DNA of 64,000 bases from Cecembia rubra. GTDB lineage: Bacteria; Bacteroidota; Bacteroidia; Cytophagales; Cyclobacteriaceae. The notes under the pieces were generated by a model, which saw nothing but the letters and a program-made list of their open reading frames with translations, did no database searches and was not told the DNA's origin. The position numbers were made by a program, and so were the translations under genes. Positions 55,864-62,216 of the stretch are shown here, in pieces; positions within the stretch are counted from its first letter, which is position 1, and each line of letters begins with the position of its first letter. The stretch lies in NCBI RefSeq assembly GCF_003014575.1, contig NZ_PYGF01000014.1:1-64000 (forward strand), written 5' to 3'.

Positions 55864-56424
55864 TTATTTGAATAATTCTTTAAATACATTTCTTTTCTTT
55901 TCATCAAATAATTCTCTGACAGAAACTTTTTTATCTTGCTTAATCCAACTGTTATTTTTCAATTTAAAAATGTATCCATAGAAATTATTGTCTGCGTCAA
56001 CTTTTAAGTTATCATATTGATATTTTTGATGGAAAAAGGAATTTCCTTTTGAACTTTTAGAAATATATAATAAGACATATTCAGATTTTTCAAAATCTGG
56101 TCTTCCATAATGATCATATGCAACAAATTCAACGGTGTCATTCTCAACACGATTATAAACATTCTTGAGAACTAAATATTTACAACGAAAACCAGAATCC
56201 ATTATATATGATTTTCTTACGATTTTCTCTCCAGTTAAACTATCAGTAGATATTACTTCTTTTTCTTCAGCATTTGGATCGAACTGTGTTACGGATATTT
56301 TCTTGCCAACAAAAGCAAAAAGATTTACATTTTTATCCTCAGAATAGAAATTGTCTGTCATTTTCTTTGCAGAAGAACAACTGATTAGAATACATACTAA
56401 AATTGTAACGAAATATTTCTTCAT
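55864..56424 (-). CDS. Small lipoprotein of unknown function (cassette gene)
   Basis: A 186-aa lipoprotein. The start at 56424 (MKKYFVTILVCILISC) is preferred to an in-frame ATG 15 bases upstream because it begins the signal peptide. The lipobox is CILISC followed by SSAKKM. The mature part is hydrophilic, with a VEFVAYDHYGRPDFEKSEYV segment, and I do not recognise the family. It is the only gene of a 0.6-kb cassette between two attC-like sites, a typical integron-cassette size. Confidence 0.72.
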   Translation of the reverse strand: MKKYFVTILVCILISCSSAKKMTDNFYSEDKNVNLFAFVGKKISVTQFDPNAEEKEVISTDSLTGEKIVRKSYIMDSGFRCKYLVLKNVYNRVENDTVEFVAYDHYGRPDFEKSEYVLLYISKSSKGNSFFHQKYQYDNLKVDADNNFYGYIFKLKNNSWIKQDKKVSVRELFDEKKRNVFKELFK

Positions 56425-56442
56425 ATTACGGAATTCCAAAAT

Positions 56443-56581
56443 GGCTGTTAACGTTTTCGGGCTTTGCGTTCGGGCGGGTTTCGGAGCACAAAACTGTCAA
56501 CCTGCACTAAATTTGAATAGAAGCACAAAGCCCCAAGTTTGCACGTCACCCCGCCTGACGCAAAACCCGTGTTATAGCCAG
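56443..56581 (-). repeat. attC-like site E (HrgA-like cassette)
   Basis: A ~139-bp imperfect palindrome. Left edge GGCTGTTAAC at 56443-56452, then GTTTTCGGGCTTTGCGTTCG and GGCGGGTTTCGGAGCACAAA. Right arm CCCCGCCTGACGCAAAACCC ending GTTATAGCCA at 56571-56580. It lies 10 bases after the stop of the HARE-HTH gene. The end core complements TGGCTATAAC at 57604-57613. Confidence 0.78.
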
Positions 56582-56590
56582 TGGTTCTTG

Positions 56591-57562
56591 TCATTCTTGC
56601 TCTGTCGGTATATGTTTTTCTTTACAATATTTTTCTACTTCTGTGTCGTTTGCAAAATACTCGTCACAAAATTCGTCAAGCTCTTTTTCTGCACCTGAAA
56701 CATATTTTTCACTGGCTGTCATTAGCTTTTCTGTCTGCTCAATAAATTTTTCAAATTCCTTATTGATTTTGCAGAGTTTGTCAATGGTCTTAAAGTCCAA
56801 GTCACGATACACGGCAGGAAAAAGAATTTTGCTTTGATAAGGATTAGCGTTCAATTCAATTATACCTATTCCAAATGATTGGTTAAGTCTTGCCATTTCT
56901 TCGTTTAAACTGTCGCTGAACTCAAAGGCAACTAAATAACCGTAGTTTGCCCAACTTGAATTTGAAACTGCCTGAAAGAATGCTTTTTTAAGTTCACTGT
57001 CGCTGTTGATTTCCTTTTTCAATTCGTAAGAACTCATTTTGAAAGTGTCAACACGATTAATTGATTTTAAAAAGTTTTGACTGGCTTTGGTCTGCAAGTT
57101 CAAAAACTTAATTCCAACCATATCTGGGTGTGTCCAAATTTGGTTATTGTCTTTGCCGTTTGATTGCTCGTGAAAAATTGTCTTAGAGTAAGTTCCTGTG
57201 TTTTTTAAATAGCTGCTTAACAGTTTATGCAAGTCTCTCTCATCAAATGTTTTCGCTTTGTCAACCTTAGTAACTTTTGTTGTTTGAGTTTCTGTCGCAC
57301 CGCTTAAAATGTCTATTCCAATATTTTGTTCATTTTTTGTCAAGTAGTAGGAGTAAGTCCCGCCTTCTTGTTTTATTCGTTTTACTCTAGTATCACCGTT
57401 ACGAATAAAGTCGCCCAGCAATGCAGAAATTGTTGAAGCCGGAGTTTTAGCTGTACCGAAGTCGTAATAATTGTTTTTAACGATATGGTTGTAAATGTCC
57501 ATATACGTTGTCAAGTCGTTGATTTCATCAAGGCTTTTTAAAATCGCTTCTTTTATTGTCAT
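56591..57562 (-). CDS. HARE-HTH protein, HrgA-like
   Basis: A 323-aa protein. Residues ~1-75 form a HARE-HTH winged helix (TIKEAILKSLDEINDLTTYM, then TPASTISALLGDFIR), a domain found in restriction endonucleases and DNA-modification-linked proteins. The remainder (~95-320) resembles the HrgA/COG2958 restriction-associated family: DLHKLLSSYLKNTG, HPDMVGIKFLNLQT, SYELKKEINSDSELKKAFFQ, WANYGYLVAFEFSD. A PD-(D/E)xK-like core (HPDMVG, then a strand with ELKKE) is plausible. It is the single gene of its own cassette, and its role is inferred to be DNA restriction or sensing of modified DNA. Confidence 0.7.
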   Translation of the reverse strand: MTIKEAILKSLDEINDLTTYMDIYNHIVKNNYYDFGTAKTPASTISALLGDFIRNGDTRVKRIKQEGGTYSYYLTKNEQNIGIDILSGATETQTTKVTKVDKAKTFDERDLHKLLSSYLKNTGTYSKTIFHEQSNGKDNNQIWTHPDMVGIKFLNLQTKASQNFLKSINRVDTFKMSSYELKKEINSDSELKKAFFQAVSNSSWANYGYLVAFEFSDSLNEEMARLNQSFGIGIIELNANPYQSKILFPAVYRDLDFKTIDKLCKINKEFEKFIEQTEKLMTASEKYVSGAEKELDEFCDEYFANDTEVEKYCKEKHIPTEQE

Positions 57563-57603
57563 TGTCTGCTTGTTTTTATGTTACGGTTCGGTCGTCCTAC
57601 CAT

Positions 57604-57613
57604 TGGCTATAAC
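57604..57613 (-). repeat. Leading edge (core) of the HrgA-like cassette; right end of the array
   Basis: TGGCTATAAC is the exact inverse of GTTATAGCCA at 56571-56580, the core of the same cassette's attC-like site. No palindrome follows to the right, so this is the outer junction of the array. An attI site or a secondary insertion point would be expected here, but no integrase gene is seen in the following sequence. Confidence 0.7.
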
Positions 57614-57896
57614 TTACTTATTACAACGTATTTATACCACCAAGCCTTCAATTCTTGCTGGCTTGATACTACAATTGCATTGTTTATTAAAACTAATGTT
57701 TTTTATAAATCATTATAAGGAGATCTTACTTCTGAGAATATTTACAACTCTTTAGATGTAACTAAAATCCCTCTTCCAAACCTACCAAATCCCTCTAAAC
57801 TAAAAAATCCCCTATACAGGGTATTTTTTACGTTCATTATTCAATTTCAACCTAAAATTTACGATTTTAGGTGTCTTATTCAAATTTTTAGCCTTA
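57614..57896. other. Non-coding flank right of the array
   Basis: About 280 AT-rich bases between the array junction and the zinc-finger pseudogene. The only feature noted is the palindrome at 57808-57823. No attI-like structure or integrase fragment is recognisable. Confidence 0.5.
57808..57823. promoter_or_regulatory. Operator-like or terminator-like palindrome
   Basis: TCCCCTATACAGGGTA with a T-run after it and an A-run before it. It shares CCCTAWACAGGGTATTTTT with 14214-14235. The flanking A and T runs would also allow it to fold as a small bidirectional terminator. Confidence 0.35.
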
Positions 57897-58065
57897 TGAA
57901 ATGGGATTATACTTGCAAAGACTGTGGTGTTAATACTAGGAAAGGAAAGGAAAGGTGAATTTCTATTCAGTGACAGATGAACTCTGGAAAAAGTATGGTG
58001 TAGGGAAGGAGTTGGTTCAAGTGTCAATGAAAATGACCGGAGAAAACCAGTCCTTCAGTAGATGA
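57897..58065 (+). pseudogene. Decayed small zinc-finger-type protein gene
   Basis: The frame from 57897 reads MKWDYTCKDCGVNTRKGKER and stops. A second frame continues GEFLFSVTDELWKKYGVGKE then LVQVSMKMTGEN. Joined by one frameshift they resemble a family of small proteins with a C-x2-C-G pair, a Tyr-x-Val-x-Asp-x-x-Trp segment and a second Cys pair. The second pair is missing (VQVS where VCVSC would be expected). The gene is frameshifted and truncated. Confidence 0.5.
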
Positions 58066-58214
58066 ACTTCCATGCAACAAGGCGCCTTAAGCCATGGTTT
58101 CGCTATAGTAAATTCAATATAATCTTTAAAGATTACTTGTCATTTAAGACTGTACCTCGACTACCACTAGTACTTGGTAGTATTGTAGATCAACCTCTGA
58201 ATGAACATCATATT
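58066..58214. other. Short non-coding segment before hipT
   Basis: Sequence between the pseudogene and the hipT stop codon. A plus-strand open frame reads FHATRRLKPWFRYSKFN and may be further pseudogene debris. No terminator of the hip operon with a clear T-tract is seen. Confidence 0.35.
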
Positions 58215-59201
58215 TCATGCTTTAGTCAGTTGCTTTAAACGTCCTTGAAACGATTGGTAATAATTTCTTTTAGTTGAATCATTCAGAAAAGAAGCAGCCA
58301 CCATTTTTTCAACTAAATCTGATTTGTTAATCATCAATGCCATAATATCCTGAAAAGTCTTTTCACTGATTTCTGCTTTCTCTGCTAGTTTAGCAAATTG
58401 TAAACCGATTTTGCCTTGGGCTAGATTTCTGGGCAATAGACCATCATCTAATGCAAAGTCTTTATCTTCTATATGGATACGGCTATTTAGTAAGTCATAA
58501 GCCGGGCTCAGTCGATAATCTCCAAAAGGTGTTTCTAGTATAGAGAAATTTTTAAAGTGTGCATCTCCATTTGAAAAAAGATAATTAAATATAAGTATTC
58601 TTAAAAGTTTTGGCGCTTCTATCTTGTAAGTTGTTAAATAGTTACGCATTAATTCAAATATATCTAAATAATTCCCGAGATACTTGTAATGTTCTCCATG
58701 GGTTTGTGGGGTTCTTTTTGCTAAGGAGGCAAAGTCATCTTGAGCTAATTTTGAACCATCATCTTTTACATCAAATCTTTTTGTGATGTATGCAGGTGTG
58801 CCATCTTTAAAAAATATCAGCGCATTTTCTGCAGTCTCTATTCCATAAACCTGACGGGCAATTTGCATGGTTAAATGCTCATTGGCAGGCATTTGATCTG
58901 GCTTTTTACCGGCACCTGGAATTGGTTTCAGAATATAAGTGCCTTGTTCATTTTCATTAATAAGCCTTATCTTGTTTTTGTCAAGCAATACAGAGTATTT
59001 TTCTTGTACACCTGATATTGACATGCGGTTTCGATTCTCATCAAACAGAAGATCAGTTTCGGGGTTGGATGTTGGCGAATAGTAAGGCAAAACATGATGC
59101 ACCTTCTTGGCCTGAAAAACTCTTTTTAAAGCTGTTCTGCTATATGTATTAAAACCTTCAGATAATGTTCCGGGACAATATTTAATTTCTGGCAAACTCA
59201 T
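58215..59201 (-). CDS. hipT: HipT-like serine/threonine kinase toxin
   Basis: A 328-aa HipA C-terminal-type kinase lacking the N-terminal subdomain, which is encoded separately just upstream. It has the Gly-rich autophosphorylation loop with a Ser-Ile-Ser motif at 61-63 (MSISGVQEKYS), ATP-binding Lys92 (YILKPIPG), catalytic Asp213 with Asn218 (NGDAHFKNFS) and metal-binding Asp236 (LSPAYDLL). HipT of the E. coli HipBST system phosphorylates TrpS; the target here is unknown. Its start shares one base with the hipS stop (TAATG). All kinase residues are intact, so the toxin should be active. Confidence 0.85.
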   Translation of the reverse strand: MSLPEIKYCPGTLSEGFNTYSRTALKRVFQAKKVHHVLPYYSPTSNPETDLLFDENRNRMSISGVQEKYSVLLDKNKIRLINENEQGTYILKPIPGAGKKPDQMPANEHLTMQIARQVYGIETAENALIFFKDGTPAYITKRFDVKDDGSKLAQDDFASLAKRTPQTHGEHYKYLGNYLDIFELMRNYLTTYKIEAPKLLRILIFNYLFSNGDAHFKNFSILETPFGDYRLSPAYDLLNSRIHIEDKDFALDDGLLPRNLAQGKIGLQFAKLAEKAEISEKTFQDIMALMINKSDLVEKMVAASFLNDSTKRNYYQSFQGRLKQLTKA

Positions 59202-59527
59202 TAATTATCCAGTTTAATAATTCTTACGGCACCTATGGTGTCATTTTTTGCAGTAGTCATCAACAATCCGAAATAATCCTCACTGTCAATTCTATTGAGT
59301 TTGCATACCACTTGCTTATTAGAACCTTCAGGAAGCATGTTGTAAAAAAATGGAAACAGGTATTTAGAATGAAATTCTTTTTCATTTTTAGGTAAAGTTA
59401 GACTGATGCTTTGCCTGTCGTTATTGGTTACCCAGTCTTCGTGATAACGAAATGTAAAAGAACCATCATCGTGTTGGGTCAAGATACCCGATTCTTCATT
59501 CTTGAATAATACTTTGGCTTTTCTCAT
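59201..59527 (-). CDS. hipS: HipS-like antitoxin (HipA N-terminal subdomain)
   Basis: A 108-aa stand-alone couple-hipA N-subdomain-1 protein: KNEESGILTQHDDGSFTFRY, QSISLTLP and FPFFYNMLPEGSNKQVVCK. In HipBST operons this separate subunit neutralises the HipT kinase. It overlaps hipB by 4 bases upstream and hipT by 1 base downstream, which fits fixed-ratio production of the three subunits. Confidence 0.85.
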   Translation of the reverse strand: MRKAKVLFKNEESGILTQHDDGSFTFRYHEDWVTNNDRQSISLTLPKNEKEFHSKYLFPFFYNMLPEGSNKQVVCKLNRIDSEDYFGLLMTTAKNDTIGAVRIIKLDN

Positions 59528-59742
59528 TTAGTATGCTTCACGTTTTTAATTTTTAGGCAAACCTCCATGCCCAACACATCAGATATCTTTTGCAATGTTG
59601 ACAGCGTAGGATTTCCTTTTCCGCTTTCAAACTGTTTTAATGTTCTCAACCCAACACCTGATAATGCTGCCAACCCCTCCTGAGTTACTTGTAGCGCTTC
59701 CCTACGTTTTTTTATGGTTTTTATTAACTCTAACAAGTGCAT
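59524..59742 (-). CDS. hipB: HipB-like XRE-family repressor
   Basis: A 72-aa Cro/CI-type HTH protein: TIKKRREALQVTQEGLAALS, VGLRTLKQFESGKGNPTLST. It is the first gene of the hipB-hipS-hipT operon and should repress it by binding the three 16-bp palindromes at 59737, 59798 and 59859. The first operator overlaps its own start codon. Confidence 0.88.
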   Translation of the reverse strand: MHLLELIKTIKKRREALQVTQEGLAALSGVGLRTLKQFESGKGNPTLSTLQKISDVLGMEVCLKIKNVKHTK

Positions 59743-59752
59743 TATAAAGCAT
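59737..59752. promoter_or_regulatory. hip operator O1
   Basis: GTGCATTATAAAGCAT, a near-palindrome overlapping the hipB start codon and lying just downstream of the predicted promoter. Binding here would block transcription start and translation initiation. It is one of three related 16-mers with centres 61 bp apart. Confidence 0.65.
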
Positions 59753-59761
59753 TATTTTATG

Positions 59762-59790
59762 CAAATATAATACTAATATTTAAAAATTCA
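59762..59790 (-). promoter_or_regulatory. Predicted hip operon promoter
   Basis: On the minus strand the Bacteroidota -7 motif TATATTTG (plus positions 59762-59769) is preceded by TTGA at 59787-59790 with a 17-base spacer, an approximate -33 element. Transcription would begin near 59755, inside or next to O1. The promoter lies between O1 and O2. Confidence 0.55.
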
Positions 59791-59797
59791 ATATAAA

Positions 59798-59813
59798 GAG
59801 CTATAAAATGCAC
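59798..59813. promoter_or_regulatory. hip operator O2
   Basis: GAGCTATAAAATGCAC (reverse GTGCATTTTATAGCTC), centred 61 bp from O1 and 61 bp from O3. It lies just upstream of the predicted -33 element. Confidence 0.65.
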
Positions 59814-59858
59814 TATATTTTACATACCTTGGTCTTTATTATGTAATTACATTAAAAG

Positions 59859-59874
59859 GTGCATCTTAGAGCAC
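59859..59874. promoter_or_regulatory. hip operator O3
   Basis: GTGCATCTTAGAGCAC, the most symmetric of the three sites (GTGC/GCAC outer arms). The equal 61-bp spacing is close to six helical turns, so repressors could lie on the same face and bridge. Confidence 0.65.
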
Positions 59875-60026
59875 TATTTATTTGATAATGAGCATTTTTT
59901 CTGTTTTTGCAGTATTTTAACTAACCCAACCCAATCCCCTCAATTCGAGCTAAATTCAAATAATAAAACTTTGAAATGGAGTTCAACCTCCATTCAATTA
60001 AATTATCCTTGAAGCTTCCAAATCAA
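59875..60026. other. Intergenic region between hip operon and MNT-HEPN gene
   Basis: Short AT-rich spacer between divergent units (hip operon minus, MNT-HEPN plus). No gene is seen. Confidence 0.45.
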
Positions 60027-60058
60027 TTTGACCAACCAGGCAATAATTGCTACATTTA
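60027..60058 (+). promoter_or_regulatory. Predicted promoter of the MNT-HEPN gene
   Basis: TTTG at 60027-60030 and TACATTTA at 60051-60058 (one base off TAnnTTTG), 20 bases apart, fit the Bacteroidota -33/-7 promoter. The ATG follows 20 bases later. Confidence 0.45.
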
Positions 60059-60077
60059 TATTTTAGTTTAAAAGAAC

Positions 60078-60938
60078 ATGCCAACCAACCCATTAAGCCA
60101 TTTACCCAAATCAAAGCAGGATGAGATAAATGCCATCCTTGAAATCATAAAGGAGGAGGCAGATCCTACTAAAGTGATTCTATTTGGAAGCCATGCTACT
60201 GGTAAGTGGGTAGATTCAACACTTCAGCATGATGGCATCACTTTAACTTATGAAAGCGATTATGATTTTTTGGTGGTAACCAAAAAGAAAACTGAAAAAG
60301 AGCAAGCCATCATAAGCCACATAGAAAACAAATGCAACGAAGAGCTTAAAGGAATTACAAGCATACTCGTTCACAGCATTGATTATATCAATACAGGCCT
60401 AAGCTATGGCCAGTATTTTTTTATCCGAATACTATCAGAAGGTATAACCCTCTTCGATGATGAAAAATTCGATTTTTTAAAACCACATAAACTCAGCAAG
60501 GAAGAACTTAAAACCAGATCACAAAATTATTTCGACATATGGTTTCCAATGGGAAATGAATTTCTTATTGATGCCGAAAATGCTTTTGATAGAGGGAGTT
60601 ATAGGAAATCATTATTTGAGCAACACCAAGCAGTAGAAAACTTTTATGCAACAGTTATGCTGGTATTTTCAGGATATAAACCGACTGTTCATAACCTTAA
60701 TAAATTAAGGAAATATGCCAAACACTTAGATTATGGATTATACAATCTCTTTTTATCACCGCCAGATGATGAAGAGGAATATAGGTTGTTTGAATTACTA
60801 CGCAAAGGTTATGTGGAAGCGAGGTACAGTAGGGATTTTGACATTTCAGAAGATGATTGCTTTAAACTTTTAGAGAAAGTTAGAAAAATGAAAATGTTGG
60901 TGTTTGAAATTTGTCAAGAAAAAATAAGTACCTATTAA
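60078..60938 (+). CDS. Fused MNT nucleotidyltransferase-HEPN protein
   Basis: A 286-aa fusion of an MNT-type minimal nucleotidyltransferase (residues ~15-130; ILFGSHATGK at 34-43, then ESDYDFLVV with Asp61 and Asp63) and a HEPN domain (~150-285). The HEPN part has a possible R-x6-H motif, Arg176-His183 (RKSLFEQH). In two-gene MNT/HEPN toxin-antitoxin pairs the nucleotidyltransferase AMPylates and silences the HEPN RNase. Here both are in one chain, a known alternative form. It converges on the XRE gene with only 5 bases between their stop codons. Confidence 0.85.
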   Translation: MPTNPLSHLPKSKQDEINAILEIIKEEADPTKVILFGSHATGKWVDSTLQHDGITLTYESDYDFLVVTKKKTEKEQAIISHIENKCNEELKGITSILVHSIDYINTGLSYGQYFFIRILSEGITLFDDEKFDFLKPHKLSKEELKTRSQNYFDIWFPMGNEFLIDAENAFDRGSYRKSLFEQHQAVENFYATVMLVFSGYKPTVHNLNKLRKYAKHLDYGLYNLFLSPPDDEEEYRLFELLRKGYVEARYSRDFDISEDDCFKLLEKVRKMKMLVFEICQEKISTY

Positions 60939-60943
60939 ATTTT

Positions 60944-61165
60944 TTAAAAATTATAGATATCCTCAATGTCTATCTTTAATGCCTTTGAAATTTGCCATAT
61001 ATAAAATGCCGATGGATTAACCTTCCCATTTTCCAATCTACTAATATCTTGATAGTCTTTATTTATTAATGAACCCAATTGTGGCTGGGTTAAACCTTTA
61101 GATTTTCTAATCTCTTTAATTCGATTACCTAATTTTACTCTAAATTCTATTAAATCCTCCTCCAT
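60944..61165 (-). CDS. XRE-family transcriptional regulator
   Basis: A 73-aa single-domain HTH protein: RIKEIRKSKGLTQPQLGSLI, then DISRLENGKVNPSAF and a C-terminal KALKIDIEDIYNF. It is convergent with the MNT-HEPN gene, with stops nearly touching, so its transcript could act as antisense to that gene's 3' end. Its target is unknown. Confidence 0.88.
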   Translation of the reverse strand: MEEDLIEFRVKLGNRIKEIRKSKGLTQPQLGSLINKDYQDISRLENGKVNPSAFYIWQISKALKIDIEDIYNF

Positions 61166-61256
61166 AAGATAAAAATGAGGATTATTGAAAAAATAAAACT
61201 AAACATATTTGTTTTGTTTTTACATTTTAATATATTTGACCCACATCCTCAATGTT

Positions 61257-61388
61257 AGGTCTGAGAAGCCAAACAATAAAAGGATGCAAAAACATTTAAA
61301 ACTGTTCCAAAAGAAGGGCACAGCCTCTTTTCAATTAGGCTTGGGTGACTTCTCAGACCTCAGCAATGAGTGTAAGAGGTCTGTGCCC
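61257..61388. repeat. Two interleaved inverted repeats
   Basis: AGGTCTGAGAAG at 61257-61268 is the exact inverse of CTTCTCAGACCT at 61349-61360. Independently, GGGCACAGCCTCTT at 61316-61329 is the inverse, with one base indel, of AAGAGGTCTGTGCCC at 61374-61388. The arms are interleaved, so both hairpins cannot form fully at once (pseudoknot or switch geometry). The origin is unknown; it may be the end of a lost mobile element. Confidence 0.6.
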
Positions 61389-62069
61389 AGGATTTTTGGC
61401 CACAGTAACTTCCTCCATAACTTAAATGCCAAAGTATTCCTTTTTGAGATTGGTTTCCAGTACCTAACAAGAGGATTGACTGCTTTCGAAATTCTTTTTG
61501 AACGAAAGCCAAAGAACCCTATTTGAACTTATTGTTTTGCAAGGCAGGCAACATCAATCAACCCCAAGTTGATACAAAATCCTTTCAGTCTGTCTAAACG
61601 GTATCGGGTCTACTGCAGTGACTCCGGTCTTCCATTCAAATCCTATTTCCTGTTACAAAAGCTAGATTTAGCAAGGGTTAGATCCTCTATTGGGTAAATC
61701 TCCGCTTCAATCTTATGCTTTTCAACAATGTTTTGCTGCATGAAAAAATTCATACAATCATGCTTCCTGGGACTGCCATGTCTTTTGGGGAATTAGGAAT
61801 GATGAATGATGAGTGATGTATTTAGAATGAAGAATGAGTTTCCTTCATAGCAGCCAGCTAGGACAAGAAATAAAAAACCATAAACCCAGCACCATGAACT
61901 CACTTACAACCACTGCAATCATAGGATTGCTATTTGACGACAGCTGAAAAGTTGCCTGTCACCCCCACAGGACCCACACCGCGTCTTTTCTCATAAAGGT
62001 GAAACGAATCAATAGACCCAAATGTAGCTAACGGATACACAGAAGGTGACGGTACTACAGCGGTGCGGG

Positions 62070-62111
62070 CCGGGTAGAAGCAAAAAGCCCTGGTAGTGCT
62101 TTTTGGCCCGG
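62070..62111. repeat. GC-capped hairpin upstream of the TlpA-like gene
   Basis: CCGGG at 62070-62074 pairs with CCCGG at 62107-62111, and inside it AAAAAGC pairs with GCTTTTT around a 9-nt loop, with an asymmetric internal loop. It may be a terminator or a dispersed structured repeat. It lies about 105 bases before the TlpA-like gene. Confidence 0.45.
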
Positions 62112-62216
62112 GGCCGGAAGGATAGCCAAGCATTTTTTACGATGAAACTCGAGAATGCTTCCCCTTCCGGCTTCCTTTATTTCAAATTCCCAATTATCCA
62201 ACAAGAACCCAAGTAT

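Larger units (their letters stand above)
40305..57613 (-). mobile_element. Integron-like gene-cassette array (no integrase in the window)
   Basis: Five consecutive blocks of minus-strand genes, each ending in a ~130-bp imperfect palindrome just downstream of its last stop codon. For every block, the first bases after the preceding palindrome's terminal G are the reverse complement of the first bases of the block's own palindrome: GTTAGGGC (42850/40430), GTTATGC (44822/42969), GTTGGCAGC (55730/44942), GTTAACAGCC (56452/55850), GTTATAGCCA (57613/56571). This is the relation between a cassette's leading edge and its own attC site in integrons. Block sizes are about 2.4, 2.0, 10.8, 0.6 and 1.0 kb. 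Without an integrase it would be called a CALIN-type cluster. Cores deviate from the canonical GTTRRRY. Confidence 0.75.
61166..62216. other. Non-coding region with inverted repeats
   Basis: More than 1 kb with no supportable gene. It contains the nested inverted repeats at 61257-61388, the genome's 'gaatgatgaatgatgag' low-complexity spacer near 61795-61835, and a GC-rich hairpin at 62070-62111. A 105-codon open frame at 61209-61526 overlaps the inverted repeats and has no recognisable features. Confidence 0.5.

Noticed and set aside
40305..57613. CRISPR array, because of repeated ~130-bp units
   Set aside because: Units are long imperfect palindromes kilobases apart, each tied to a gene's 3' end. 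There are no short direct repeats with regular spacers and no cas genes.
61209..61526. 105-codon open frame after the XRE gene
   Set aside because: It overlaps the interleaved inverted repeats, has no recognisable domain, and its composition does not look coding.
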